A program made the translations under genes and the position numbers. From Actinobacteria bacterium 69-20 (GTDB lineage: Bacteria > Actinomycetota > Actinomycetes > Mycobacteriales > Nakamurellaceae), in NCBI GenBank assembly GCA_001897425.1, contig MKSW01000011.1, positions 62,001 through 126,000 on the forward strand: 64,000 nucleotides of DNA. The letters run 5' to 3'. Positions 9,720 to 18,970 of the stretch are shown here, piece by piece. Under the pieces are notes generated by a model. The model ran no database searches. It worked only from the letters and a program-made list of their open reading frames with translations, and was not told where the DNA came from. How positions within the stretch are numbered: position 1 is the first letter of the stretch; every line of letters starts with the position of its first letter.

Positions 9720-10943
9720 ATGTCCGAGCGCACCTTTCTGCCCATTCGCTCCGTCGGCCGTTCGGTCGGCCGCGCTGTCCGGCGCGGCCCCGGGCGCCTC
9801 GGGGGAGGCCTCGTGGCCGACGCGCCGACCTCGCCGGCACCATCATCGAGGGCCGGGCGACCGCCCGCTGCCACGTCACCGACGCCTCGCGACGGGGCCA
9901 GCACAGCGGACGAGCAGCAGCACTCCAGCATGGTCGACAGCGCCATCTACGCGGACGGCAGCCGGGTCGAAAGCCCGGAGACGCTCGCCGAGACGTACCA
10001 GGCGCTACGCGAAAACCCCGGCGCCGTCGCGTGGATCGGGCTCTTCCGACCGGACGATCACGAGGTCGGGTCGCTGGCCGACGAGTTCGGATTGCACGAG
10101 CTCGCCGTCGAGGACGCCATCGTCGCGCATCAACGGCCGAAGCTCGAACGCTACGACGACACGCTCTTCGTGGTGCTGCGCGCCGCCTGGTACGTCGACG
10201 AGACCGAGGAGGTCGAGTTCGGCGAGGTGCACGTGTTCGTCGGGCCGGATTTCGTGGTCACCGTGCGGCATAGCGACCAGCCGGACCTCTCGGCCGTCCG
10301 GCGGCGGCTGGAGAGCAATCCGAACCTGCTGCAGCTCGGACCGGAGGCGATCCTGTACGCCATCGTCGACCGGATCGTGGACGGATACGCCCCCGTCGTC
10401 ACCGGCCTGCAGGTGGACATCGACGAGATCGAGATCGAGGTCTTCCGGCGGGACGCCGCCGTCTCCCGCCGCATCTACGAGCTCTCCCGCGAGGTCGTCG
10501 AGTTCCAGCGCACCGTCGGACCGCTGCAGGCCGTGTTGCACGGGCTGATGGCCGGGTTCGACAAGTACGGCACCGACGAGGAACTGCAGCGCTACCTGCG
10601 CGATGTCGACGACCACCTCACCGCGGTGATCGAGCAGGTGGACGGCTTTCGTCACCTGCTCCGCGAAATGATGTCCGTGAACGCGACACTCGTTGCACAG
10701 CAACAGAACGAGGAGATGAAGGCGCTCACCGAGGCGAGCATCAAGCAGGGCGACGAGGTGAAGAAGGTCTCCGGCTGGGCCGCGATCCTGTTCGCGCCGA
10801 CGCTGGTCGGCACCATCTACGGCATGAACTTCGACAGCATGCCGGAGCTGCACTGGTACTTCGGCTATCCGTTCGCGCTCGGACTGATGGTCCTGGTGAG
10901 CACGATGCTGTACGTCGTGTTCAAACGCCGCAACTGGATCTGA
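9720..10943 (+). CDS. corA: CorA-type magnesium/cobalt channel
   Basis: A 407-residue channel for Mg2+/Co2+ uptake. After a low-complexity, Ser/Pro/Arg-rich N-terminal extension of about 70 residues comes the cytosolic CorA domain (from about 72). The long stalk helix includes QQQNEEMKALTEASIKQGDEVKK, followed by two C-terminal transmembrane helices. The selectivity signature is intact as YGMNFDSMPELHW (G368, M369, N370), and the protein ends in the basic tail KRRNWI typical of the family. ATG with AGGAG 7 bases upstream; an internal ATG at about codon 71 could give a protein without the extension. Confidence 0.92.
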   Translation: MSERTFLPIRSVGRSVGRAVRRGPGRLGGGLVADAPTSPAPSSRAGRPPAATSPTPRDGASTADEQQHSSMVDSAIYADGSRVESPETLAETYQALRENPGAVAWIGLFRPDDHEVGSLADEFGLHELAVEDAIVAHQRPKLERYDDTLFVVLRAAWYVDETEEVEFGEVHVFVGPDFVVTVRHSDQPDLSAVRRRLESNPNLLQLGPEAILYAIVDRIVDGYAPVVTGLQVDIDEIEIEVFRRDAAVSRRIYELSREVVEFQRTVGPLQAVLHGLMAGFDKYGTDEELQRYLRDVDDHLTAVIEQVDGFRHLLREMMSVNATLVAQQQNEEMKALTEASIKQGDEVKKVSGWAAILFAPTLVGTIYGMNFDSMPELHWYFGYPFALGLMVLVSTMLYVVFKRRNWI

Positions 10944-11030
10944 TCCGCCGGAGCGGGCAGGGCCGGAGCGGGGAGGGCCGATGCGGCACCGGTCTCGCGA
11001 TATGTGTCACAGCATGTGTCTCGGCGTATG

Positions 11031-11801
11031 TCACGGTATGTAGAAGACCTGTGTGTAGTAGGGCGTCCCGCTCGCGGAATAGGCGACGGCGATGCCCATG
11101 TACCGGTACCGGGCATCGAGCATGTTCGCCCGATGCCCGGGCGAGCCCCACCACCCCTTCAGCACCGCGGCCGGCGTCGCGTACCCGAACGCGATGTTCT
11201 CACCGCCGACCATCTTGCAGGCGTTCTCGACCTGACTCAGCGTGCGGTGGTACATCCTGTTCGCCGCCGCCTGGCTCTTCGCGTGGATCAGCGCGGACGC
11301 GTCCGCGCAGCTGTTCTCGGAAAGCTCGGCCACGCCGGCCTGCCGCCGGTAGGCATTGACCGCGGCGAGCAAGTCCTGGGTGATCACCCGGTCCGGTTGA
11401 TGGTGCTGCGGGGGCGTCGTCGGTCTCGGTTTCGGCGCAGTGGTTTTCGGCGCAGTGGGTTTCGTGGTCCGTGGCGCGGGCGTCGATGACGCTGTTCGCG
11501 GCGTCACCGAGAGCGTTGTCGGGAGATTCGTTGTCGCAGAAGACGTTTGCGATGGCGCTGCCGAGGTCGCTGCGGTCGGCGTCGCAGCGGGTGACGTCTC
11601 CGATCTCGCGGTGGACACCGACCCCGGGAGCGTATCGGCGGTCGGCGCGGCAGGTTGCGCGGCCAACGCCCCGATGTGCCGCGGCGCCGACCGCACCGCT
11701 AGGCATCCCGAGACACCGAGCGACAACGCCACGAGCAACATCGCGATCAGTGCCGCGATGCCTGCCCTGATCCAGGCGCGAGCCGACCGTGACGGCGCCA
11801 T
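11031..11801 (-). CDS. CAP-superfamily (SCP/PR-1-like) lipoprotein
   Basis: A 256-residue exported protein. The N-terminal signal ends in a lipobox, VSGC, with C33 as the predicted lipidated residue. A Thr/Pro/Ala-rich linker of about 100 residues (35-135; TTKPTAPKTTAPKP) follows, then a C-terminal CAP domain (about 140-256) with NAYRRQAGVAEL, GGENIAFGY and SPGHRANMLDARYRYMGIAV. The linker suggests a cell-wall-spanning tether. Bacterial CAP proteins act outside the cell, but their biochemical role is mostly unknown. Convergent with corA. Confidence 0.88.
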   Translation of the reverse strand: MAPSRSARAWIRAGIAALIAMLLVALSLGVSGCLAVRSAPRHIGALAAQPAAPTADTLPGSVSTARSETSPAATPTAATSAAPSQTSSATTNLPTTLSVTPRTASSTPAPRTTKPTAPKTTAPKPRPTTPPQHHQPDRVITQDLLAAVNAYRRQAGVAELSENSCADASALIHAKSQAAANRMYHRTLSQVENACKMVGGENIAFGYATPAAVLKGWWGSPGHRANMLDARYRYMGIAVAYSASGTPYYTQVFYIP

Positions 11802-11872
11802 GCCTCACCCGCCTCGCTGTGTCGTAGGGCGGCCCGATGAGCGTGCCATGGTATGCGACATGGGCGTGCGGC

Positions 11873-13330
11873 TCAACCGGCTGTGCTCCCCGCGCTCCCG
11901 GTGCCCCCGGTGCGCCCGGTGTCCCCGGCGCGCACGGCACGCGCATGCGCCCGCAGCGATCGGACGGCGGTCGCCACGCCGATCACCACGATCCCGAGCG
12001 CGACCGCGTTGATGAGCGTGAAACCGCCGGCGCTGAGCAACGGGCCGGCTGCCGCCGCGAAAACCGCCGCGCCGAGGTTCATCCCGGCGTCCGTCGCGCC
12101 CTGGATCGTCACCCGGTGCGCGGCGGGCACGGACTGGGTGAGCAGCGTGGACCCGGCGATGAAGCACGCCGACCAGCCGAGCCCGAGCAGGATCAGCGCC
12201 GCCGAGATCCGCGGCATCGTCGAGCCGGACATGTCGTCGGCGATGCCGAGCACCCCGGACGCGGTGAACAGGGCGAACCCGGCCCAGATCACCGGCACGG
12301 GCCCGAAGCGGTCCGCCAGGTAGCCGTAGACCGGGGACAGCGCATACATGCCGAGAATGTGCAGGCTGATGACGATCCCGATCACCTCGATCGCGTCGCC
12401 GCTGTGCTGCATATGGATCGGCGTCATGACCATGACGGACACCATCACGGTGTGGCCGAGCACGACGGCCGCGAAGCCGAGCATGGCCCGCGGGCGGGCC
12501 ACGATCAGCCGAAGGCTCTCGCGGAGGGTCGGTCTTGTCGGTCTCAGTGTCGGTCTCTGTGTCGGTGTCGGTGTCGGCCGCACCGAGCCGGTGTGCGCGA
12601 CAGGCGCGGCATCTGCATCTACGGCAGTGTCCACGGCGGCATCTGCGTCCACGCCTGGGTCAACGGTGGTGTCCACGGCGGTGTCCATGCCGCTGGCGGC
12701 ATCCGGCGCCGGATCGTCCACAAGGCGCGCCCGGGACCTGAGCCGCGACGTGAAGACGACCGCCAGCCCGTACGCGACCACGGACACCGCGAACGGGCCG
12801 GCGAGATCCCCGACCCCGAGGCCGCGACCGATCGCACCGCCCGGCCCAGCGAGGTTGGGTCCGGCGACCGAACCGATGGTGGTCGCCCACACCACCACCG
12901 ACAGCGCGCGGCCCTTCAGCCTGTCGGGGGCGGTATCGGTTGCAGCGTAACGAGCCTGGAGCCCGGAGGCCGTCGCGGAGCCGAACATCAGCATGCCGAC
13001 GAAGAACAGCACCGGCGACGCCAGCCGGGCGCCGGCGAGGATCACCAACGCCCCGAGCGCGGCGATACCGAACCCGAGCGACAGCGAGTAGCGCCGCGAG
13101 TGCCGCTCGGCGAGCCGGGCCAGCGGCAGCGCCAACAGCCCCGCCCCGACGATCGACGCGGTCTGGGCGAACCCGGCGTACTCCGCGTGGCCGGTCAGCT
13201 GCTCGGCGAGCAATCCCCCGACCGCGAACCCGACGGCCACGCCGACGCCGGAGAACAGTTGCGCGATGGACAGCATCCACTGGTTCCGGACGAACACGGC
13301 GTGCCCCTCGCGCTGCGTCGTGCGGTCCAC
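11873..13330 (-). CDS. MFS transporter with a repetitive central loop
   Basis: A 485-residue, 12-helix major-facilitator protein. The motif-A-like loop LARLAERHSRRYSL after helix 2 and its partner LADRFGPVP in the second half are visible. Start chosen at GTG 13330 because GGAAGGA lies 8 bases upstream; an in-frame TTG at 13372 is less likely. The loop between the two six-helix bundles carries two low-complexity blocks: repeats of the type DTAVD/TTVDPGVDADA, then alternating Pro-Thr-Arg (PTPTPTQRPTLRPTRPTLRE). These correspond to tandem DNA repeats around 12530-12700. Probably a drug or metabolite exporter; no substrate can be named. Confidence 0.85.
   Translation of the reverse strand: MDRTTQREGHAVFVRNQWMLSIAQLFSGVGVAVGFAVGGLLAEQLTGHAEYAGFAQTASIVGAGLLALPLARLAERHSRRYSLSLGFGIAALGALVILAGARLASPVLFFVGMLMFGSATASGLQARYAATDTAPDRLKGRALSVVVWATTIGSVAGPNLAGPGGAIGRGLGVGDLAGPFAVSVVAYGLAVVFTSRLRSRARLVDDPAPDAASGMDTAVDTTVDPGVDADAAVDTAVDADAAPVAHTGSVRPTPTPTQRPTLRPTRPTLRESLRLIVARPRAMLGFAAVVLGHTVMVSVMVMTPIHMQHSGDAIEVIGIVISLHILGMYALSPVYGYLADRFGPVPVIWAGFALFTASGVLGIADDMSGSTMPRISAALILLGLGWSACFIAGSTLLTQSVPAAHRVTIQGATDAGMNLGAAVFAAAAGPLLSAGGFTLINAVALGIVVIGVATAVRSLRAHARAVRAGDTGRTGGTGSAGSTAG
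12533..12695. repeat. In-frame short tandem repeats inside the MFS gene
   Basis: Two adjoining repeat tracts. At 12537-12582 the plus strand reads GTCGGTCTC/GTGTCGGTGTCGGT in 6-12 bp units. At about 12615-12695 it repeats GTCCACGGCGGCATCTGC / GTCAACGGTGGTGTCCACGG type units. Both keep the reading frame and encode the Asp/Val/Thr and Pro/Thr repeats of the cytoplasmic loop. Confidence 0.7.
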
Positions 13331-13513
13331 TCGCCGAGTCCTTCCGGGTCCGATCGGTCCATCGATGATCAACTCTCACGCGTATGACGACGTTCCGACT
13401 GCACAGCACCGATGCACCCGCGCCCGGAAGGCCCGTGCGAATACACGGCGACGCCGGCCACCCAGCATAGGATCTCGATGGCCCCCCGCAATACCGCGAC
13501 TCCCGAGGACGCC

Positions 13514-14581
13514 ATGCCCACCGACCCCGACGCGCATGCTCAGGCACGCGAATTGACCTGGGGCGTCGATCTCACGGGCCCGGACGGCAGGCTCAACCCG
13601 GCCGCGGTGGGATGGGCCCGGCACCCGCTGGTCGATACCACCGGGATCGGGCGCGGTCCGCACCGCAGCTGGGGTCGCACCAAACGCTGGGAGTACTGGA
13701 ACGTGGCGACACCCACACATGTGATGGCGCTGACGGTGTCGTCCCTCGACTACGCGGCCGTCCACGAGGTGTGGCTCTTCGACCGCGCCGACCACCGAAC
13801 GTGGCACCGGTCGGCGACCGTGCTGCCCGCGCGCGGGGTGACTCTGCCGCCCCGGCTGGACGCAGGGGTCGCGCGGGCTCGCGCGAAGGACCTCACCATC
13901 GACATCGAGCCGGGCGGCTCACCGTCAGACGGCTCGCACTCAGACGGTTCAGCGTCGTCGGTGCACCTGCGGGCGCGGATCCCCGGCGCGGAGATCGATG
14001 TCGTCGCCGTGCGTCCGGCCGATCACGAGTGCCTGGCCGTCGTCGTCCCGTTCAGCGCGACGAGGTTCCAGTACACGGTGAAGGACGTCACCCTGCCCGC
14101 CCACGGAACGGTCCGGATCGACGGTGTGGAGCAGGTGGTGCCGGCCGGCGAGTCGTGGGCGGTGCTCGACCACGGGCGCGGTCGGTGGCCGTACCGCGCG
14201 CGGTGGCAGTGGGGCGCGGGCTCCGGCGTCTCGAACGGCCGCGTGGTCGGGATCCAGTTCGGCGGGGCATGGACGGCGGGAACCGGCCAGACCGAGAACG
14301 GCGTCATACTCGACGGCATCTTGCACAAGATCCATGACGAACTGGCCTGGCAGGTGGACCGCGCGAACTACCTCGCACCATGGCGGATCCGCGGCCCCAG
14401 GCTGGATGCGACGTTCACGCCGGTCTACGACCGGAAGTCCCGGACGAACCTCGGCGTCGTGTCGTCCCGGACGGACCAGTGCTTCGGCTACTGGTCGGGG
14501 TCCTTCGTCACGATCGTCGGCGAAACCGTCATATTCGACGGCATTTTCGGCTGGGCGGAGGACGTCGACAACCGCTGGTAG
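13514..14581 (+). CDS. DUF2804-family protein
   Basis: A 355-residue protein from ATG at 13514, where GAGGA lies 4 bases upstream; an in-frame ATG at 13478 is the alternative. It has the family's hallmark aromatic blocks: TKRWEYWNV, LDHGRGRWPYRARWQWGAGSG and SFVTIVGETVIFDGIFGWAEDVDNRW at the C-terminus. The family looks like a lipocalin-type or hydroxyneurosporene-synthase-like beta fold; function unknown. Residues about 136-148 hold a Ser/Asp/Gly repeat (SPSDGSHSDGSASS) encoded by a 15 bp tandem duplication, absent from what I remember of the family. Convergent with the GGDEF-EAL gene, 26 bp apart. Confidence 0.8.
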   Translation: MPTDPDAHAQARELTWGVDLTGPDGRLNPAAVGWARHPLVDTTGIGRGPHRSWGRTKRWEYWNVATPTHVMALTVSSLDYAAVHEVWLFDRADHRTWHRSATVLPARGVTLPPRLDAGVARARAKDLTIDIEPGGSPSDGSHSDGSASSVHLRARIPGAEIDVVAVRPADHECLAVVVPFSATRFQYTVKDVTLPAHGTVRIDGVEQVVPAGESWAVLDHGRGRWPYRARWQWGAGSGVSNGRVVGIQFGGAWTAGTGQTENGVILDGILHKIHDELAWQVDRANYLAPWRIRGPRLDATFTPVYDRKSRTNLGVVSSRTDQCFGYWSGSFVTIVGETVIFDGIFGWAEDVDNRW

Positions 14582-14607
14582 GCAGCCGTGCCGGGTGCGC
14601 CCGCGGG

Positions 14608-16998
14608 TCACCTCGTGACGAAACTCGCCTTGCCGTTGGTGTGCGCCGTCGCGCCCGGGCCGGCGCAGAGGGTGCGGACGAGGTCGTCCTCGGCGAGCGG
14701 CCCGGCGAACAGGAAGCCCTGGGCGAATCCCGGCCCGAACCGCCGCACGGCCTCCCATTGCGCATCGGTCTCGACGCCCTCGGCGATCCACGTCAACCCG
14801 AGTTGATCCGCGAGCCAGGTCACTGCCTCCAGCATGGCGGCATCCCGCTCGTCGCTGAGCATCCGGGTGATGCAGGGGCGGTCGACCTTCACGTGGGACA
14901 GCGGCATCCGGCGCAGGAACGCGAGCGGCGAGTACCCCGCGCCGAAGTTGTCCAGCGCGACCCGGACGCCCTGCTCGCGCAGCGCGGCGAGCCGATCGGT
15001 GATCGTGGATCCGGCCTGGATGAGGGTCGCTTCGGTGAGTTCGAGCATGAGCGCGGACGCGGGCAGGCCGGCGGCGGACAGCGCGGCGGCCACGGTATCG
15101 CCGAGATCCGGTCGCGCCGCCAGCTGCGCCGACACGTTGACCGACACGGTGAGCGGGCGGCCGAGCCGGTTCCCGATGGCCGCGATGCGCCGGCAGCTCT
15201 CGGCCAGCACCCAGGCGTCCACCGCCGCGATGAGTCCGGTGCGTTCGGCGACGGGCAGGAAGTCACCCGGCAGGCGGATCCGCCCGTCGTTGTCGACGAG
15301 TCGGGCGACGGCCTCGACGCCCACGATCCCGGTGCCCATCGTCGAGAGGATCGGCTGGTAGCGGACGACGACCCGGTTCTCGTCGACGGCGCTGCGCAGC
15401 AGTGTCTCCGTCTGCTTGTCGCGGGCGGCCTGCGCGTGAAGATTGTCGTCATAGACGAAATAGCGGTTCTTGCCGAGCCGCTTCGCCCAGTACATTGCGG
15501 CGTCCGCGCGGGTCAGGAGTTCGGCCGCCGCGATGACCGGGATGCTGCCGTCGCTGATGCCGACGCTCGCCGTGATCGTGACGGAGCCGGACGTGGTCAC
15601 GATGGGCGGCGCCAGCAACGTGACCACGCGCTGTGCCACCGTCACGGCGGCCTCGGCGACGCGGCACAGCACCACGAACTCGTCACCGCCGAACCGGACC
15701 ACGAGATCGTCGGGTCGCACGCATGCGCGCAGCCGGTCGGCCACCTGGACGAGGACCTCATCGCCGGTGTCGTGCCCGTGCGTGTCGTTGACCGATTTGA
15801 AATCGTCCAGGTCGACGAGCAGGACGGCGACGTTGCACCGGGCGGCGAGCGATCGGTCGAGTTCGTCGACGAGCTGACTGCGGGTGGCAAGGCCGGTGAG
15901 GTTGTCCACGTCCCGTTGTCGCACGGTCGTCTGCACGGTCGTCTGCGCGCTTGCCTGCATGGTTGCTACTTGCGCCGCTGCCACTTGCGCCGCTGCCGCG
16001 TCGGCGGTTCGGCGCGTGAGCCGGCGTCTCGAGTTGTCCGCCGCTCGCTGCGCCCGGTCCAGCGCGGCCTGGCGATCGGCCACCCGCGCGCAATCTCCGG
16101 CGATCGCGCTGAGCGCCTGGACCGGAATCGCGGCGTGATCGACGGCCCCGGCGAATACCAGCGCCGCGGTGTCGTTCACCCGGGCGACGACCAGAGGCTG
16201 GTCCCCGCGTTGCATACGGACTCGCGGACCGGTGCTGGGCGGCCGTTCGGGCCGATCGTAGGGCCAGGCTTCGCAGCCGTGGGCCGGATGCACGTGACCC
16301 GCGCCGTCGCCGTTCCAACGCACCAAAGCGCCTACCTGCCAACCGAAATGCAGGCACACGCTCGGCACGATCGCGTCGACGGCCTCCTCGATGGTGGTCG
16401 AGGCGTTCGCTGCGCTGGCGGCCGTGTGCAGCAGTCGGAGCAGGTCGGCCCGCGCGACGGCGGCGATCCGCGCCGCGCCCAACAGCGTTGCTGCTCGCTC
16501 GTCGGCGCCGGCGCCCGCTGCGTCGTCGGCACCCTGAGTCGCGACGACGGCACAGACCAGGCCGCGGGAATCGTCGTGCTGGGATCGGAAGGCCGAGACG
16601 GCCAGCTGTACGGGTAAGGATCCGCCGGTACGACGCAGGAACGAGCACCCCACCGTGACCATCGGCTCGGTGCCCGCCGTCGCGGCCCGCGCGGTGGTGA
16701 TCATGGCCAGGCGGTCCGCGGAGTCGACGAGATCGATTGCGCGATACCCGACCAACTGGTCTGCGGAATACTCGAGCGCCATCGCCAGCGACGAGTCGAT
16801 CGAGGTGATGCGATAGTCGCTATCGCACACCATTCGCCCGATCAAGCCCGGCCCTGGGCCCGCACTCGCCACTGACGCCCCCACCCGCTCAGCGCACGGC
16901 GCTGCGTGCGGGCCTGCAGCGCCGACAACGTGCGCAATGTCAGCCAATCCCCCGCGACCCTCCCGACAGTGATCCCTCCCCAGCCCCCTGGGGGTCAC
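14608..16998 (-). CDS. PAS-GAF?-GGDEF-EAL cyclic-di-GMP signalling protein
   Basis: A 796-residue cytosolic sensor. A PAS-like domain lies at about 55-155, a region that may be a GAF domain at about 175-310 and an Ala/Gln/Thr-repeat linker at 330-360. The diguanylate cyclase domain (about 362-520) has an intact FGGDEF (436-441) and the inhibitory site RPDD (428-431) five residues before it, so it should make and sense c-di-GMP. The EAL domain (about 530-780) keeps E562, N621, E653, K704, D706, E740 and Q760, but reads DNFG where active enzymes have DDFG (D683, N684), so hydrolysis may be weak. Start GTG at 16998 is uncertain; a TTG further in has a better Shine-Dalgarno sequence. Confidence 0.9.
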   Translation of the reverse strand: MTPRGLGRDHCREGRGGLADIAHVVGAAGPHAAPCAERVGASVASAGPGPGLIGRMVCDSDYRITSIDSSLAMALEYSADQLVGYRAIDLVDSADRLAMITTARAATAGTEPMVTVGCSFLRRTGGSLPVQLAVSAFRSQHDDSRGLVCAVVATQGADDAAGAGADERAATLLGAARIAAVARADLLRLLHTAASAANASTTIEEAVDAIVPSVCLHFGWQVGALVRWNGDGAGHVHPAHGCEAWPYDRPERPPSTGPRVRMQRGDQPLVVARVNDTAALVFAGAVDHAAIPVQALSAIAGDCARVADRQAALDRAQRAADNSRRRLTRRTADAAAAQVAAAQVATMQASAQTTVQTTVRQRDVDNLTGLATRSQLVDELDRSLAARCNVAVLLVDLDDFKSVNDTHGHDTGDEVLVQVADRLRACVRPDDLVVRFGGDEFVVLCRVAEAAVTVAQRVVTLLAPPIVTTSGSVTITASVGISDGSIPVIAAAELLTRADAAMYWAKRLGKNRYFVYDDNLHAQAARDKQTETLLRSAVDENRVVVRYQPILSTMGTGIVGVEAVARLVDNDGRIRLPGDFLPVAERTGLIAAVDAWVLAESCRRIAAIGNRLGRPLTVSVNVSAQLAARPDLGDTVAAALSAAGLPASALMLELTEATLIQAGSTITDRLAALREQGVRVALDNFGAGYSPLAFLRRMPLSHVKVDRPCITRMLSDERDAAMLEAVTWLADQLGLTWIAEGVETDAQWEAVRRFGPGFAQGFLFAGPLAEDDLVRTLCAGPGATAHTNGKASFVTR

Positions 16999-17032
16999 TC
17001 CGGGACAAACCGGGCCTTCCTACTCCAGATGA

Positions 17033-17047
17033 TGATGCATCACTATA
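17033..17047 (-). promoter_or_regulatory. Possible promoter/palindrome upstream of the GGDEF-EAL gene
   Basis: On the minus strand a TATAGT hexamer (-10-like, 17042-17047) abuts the perfect palindrome TGATGCATCA (17033-17042), about 35 bases before the GTG start at 16998. No convincing -35 was seen. The palindrome would lie at the start point of transcription and could be an operator. Confidence 0.35.
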
Positions 17048-17169
17048 ACGTCCGGTGGGTACGACCATTCGGGTGGTGATCACCGCCAGACGAGTGAAAT
17101 CGCGTTCTCATCTGGTTCAGAATGTTCGGTCACACCGGCGAGATACCCGCATCGATGGGCTGATTCGCC

Positions 17170-17631
17170 TTACCGCAGTGACAGAGAGTAGTGCAGGTAG
17201 ACATCGTCACGCACCCAGCCGGACGCCTCGTACAGCCGCTGCGCCGTGACGTTCGTCCGCGCCGTGGACAGCTCCAGCCTGACCGCACCCTGGCCGCGGC
17301 CGAAGGCAGCGGCCAGGGCGAGCAAGGCGCGGGCGATGCCGCCATGACGCTTCTCGGGCGCCACGTACAAGTCGTACAGAACGAGAATCGCTCCTGCCTC
17401 CAGCGAGCAGAAGGTCGGATACAGCTGCGTGAACCCGGCCGGCTCGCCGCCTGACCATGCCGCGAAGACGATCGACTCCGCACGCCCGATCCGCGCGGCG
17501 AGGTAATCCTGGGCGAGAGCGAGGTCCGGCGGGCATTCGTAGAACTGCCGGTAGGCGTCGAAGAGCGGGGCGATGGCGTCGACATCGCCGAGATCGGCGC
17601 GCCGCACGTCCACGGCGGCGGGCTCGTTCAT
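17170..17631 (-). CDS. GNAT-family N-acetyltransferase
   Basis: A 153-residue GCN5-type acetyltransferase. The acetyl-CoA binding motif A is visible as YDLYVAPEKRHGGIARALLALA, with V-x-x-x-x-R-x-x-G-I-A in place of the strict Q/R-x-x-G-x-G/A. The C-terminal part TARTNVTAQRLYEASGWV is the usual strand 5/helix region. Substrate unknown. Its ATG overlaps the stop of the SRPBCC gene (ATGA), so the two are translationally coupled in the ArsR-SRPBCC-GNAT operon. Confidence 0.87.
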   Translation of the reverse strand: MNEPAAVDVRRADLGDVDAIAPLFDAYRQFYECPPDLALAQDYLAARIGRAESIVFAAWSGGEPAGFTQLYPTFCSLEAGAILVLYDLYVAPEKRHGGIARALLALAAAFGRGQGAVRLELSTARTNVTAQRLYEASGWVRDDVYLHYSLSLR

Positions 17632-18590
17632 GTGAGTACCTCGGATTCGAGTCGGCGGAAGCTCGTCTCCATGCCGTCCGTCATGCCGGTGGCCAGGACG
17701 GTATCGCGAAGCTGGGCGTCGGGGTAGGTGATGAGCAGCGACATGAGGGTACCGCCGGCGACGGCGGTCAGCGTCAGCTCATTCGTGGTCTCCGCCGGCA
17801 TGCCGATCATGCGCTCCGTGGTCACCGCGCGATGCGGCGGCGCGGACGCGAGAAGTTCTCCGACGAAACCGAACCGCTGCGCGCCGCTTTCCCATTCGTA
17901 GCGGTACGAGTCCCCGACCGCCGTCGCGACCTCACAGACCGGCATGGTCCATCCGTCCGGGCCGAGCAGCCAGCGCCGCAGCAGGTCGGGTTCGTGGTAC
18001 GCGCGCCACACCGCGTCCACCGGGCCGCGGATCACCCGCGAGACGCGCACCTGCGTATCGCTGAGAATCTGTGCGAGCGTGGGGATGTCGGCTGCGAAGG
18101 TGCGGAGGTCGGCGATCACCTCGTCCATCTGGCCCATCGCCAGGGTCAGGCCCTCTTCCATGCCCATGCCCAGCAGTGTTTCGAGCTGATCGATGCTCGC
18201 GAAATACGTCGTCGTGGTGACCCTCGACCCGTTTTCCTGCGGCGTGAAGACGAATTCCATGCGCATGGAGGGCATCTCGCTGTTGGCCGATCCGTCCTCG
18301 CGTGCGAATCCGTCGCGTACCTCGAACGACCGCAGCGGCTCCACCGCCAGCCACTCCCAGTAGCCACGCGAAACGTCGCCGTCCGGGCCCGTCATCGCGT
18401 ATTCGGAGCGTCCGCCCACCGCCACGTCGTGCCGGGTGAACCGCGCGGGATACGTCGGCGGACCCCAGAACCGCTCCAGTTGCCGCGGGTCGACATACGC
18501 GTCCCATAACCGCGCGACGCTCGCCGGGAATTCGGCGACGACGGTCATCGTGAGCGAGTCCGTGTTCTTGGTGACGGAGGTGACGGGCAT
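17628..18590 (-). CDS. Double SRPBCC (AHSA1-type) domain protein
   Basis: A 320-residue cytosolic protein made of two START/AHSA1-like ligand-binding domains: residues about 12-155 (FPASVARLWDAYVDPRQLERFWGP) and about 165-318 (GPVDAVWRAYHEPDLLRRWLLGPDGW). Tandem or single AHSA1 proteins directly downstream of an ArsR regulator are a frequent actinobacterial pair, and their ligand is usually unknown. ATG with AAAGG 7 bases upstream. It sits 29 bp after the ArsR gene and overlaps the next gene by 4 bases. Confidence 0.87.
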   Translation of the reverse strand: MPVTSVTKNTDSLTMTVVAEFPASVARLWDAYVDPRQLERFWGPPTYPARFTRHDVAVGGRSEYAMTGPDGDVSRGYWEWLAVEPLRSFEVRDGFAREDGSANSEMPSMRMEFVFTPQENGSRVTTTTYFASIDQLETLLGMGMEEGLTLAMGQMDEVIADLRTFAADIPTLAQILSDTQVRVSRVIRGPVDAVWRAYHEPDLLRRWLLGPDGWTMPVCEVATAVGDSYRYEWESGAQRFGFVGELLASAPPHRAVTTERMIGMPAETTNELTLTAVAGGTLMSLLITYPDAQLRDTVLATGMTDGMETSFRRLESEVLT

Positions 18591-18619
18591 GACGGTGCCT
18601 TTCTACTGGTGCTTGTGTG

Positions 18620-18970
18620 TCAGTGTTCCGCGGTGAGATCGTCCGCGAGCAAGGCGTCGAGTCGTTCGATGCGGCGACGCCAGATCTGTTCGTATCGATC
18701 GAGGAGTGCGCGGGCGCGCTCAACCCTCTCAGGGTTGCCGCGCACGGCGCGTTGCCGACCGACCGCCCTTTTGCTGACCAGGCCGGCCCTCTCCAGGACG
18801 GCGACATGCTTCTGCACGGCGGCGAACGACATGTCGTAGGCCGCCGCGAGCTGCGATACCGACGCCTCGGAATCCAGGCTCCGGCGCAGGATGTCGCGGC
18901 GCGTGGCATCGGCGAGGGCCCGGAAGATCCGGTCCACCTCGCTGTCGCTGAGCTCCGCTTGTACAACCAT
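18620..18970 (-). CDS. ArsR-family winged-helix transcriptional repressor
   Basis: A 116-residue regulator. The winged-helix domain covers about residues 8-90, with the family opening FRALADATRRDILRRSL and the recognition helix in YDMSFAAVQKHVAVLERAGLV; the wing is SKRAVGRQRAVRGN. There are no cysteine pairs for metal sensing, so it is likely of the type paired with SRPBCC proteins rather than an arsenic sensor. Translation appears to begin at the very 5' end of the mRNA, and a palindrome spans the start codon, so the gene probably represses its own operon. Confidence 0.9.
   Translation of the reverse strand: MVVQAELSDSEVDRIFRALADATRRDILRRSLDSEASVSQLAAAYDMSFAAVQKHVAVLERAGLVSKRAVGRQRAVRGNPERVERARALLDRYEQIWRRRIERLDALLADDLTAEH

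Noticed and set aside
14290-14540. GTCATACTCGACGG and GTCATATTCGACGG matches to the dispersed motif
   Set aside because: Both are within the DUF2804 gene and encode conserved VILDG / VIFDG strands.
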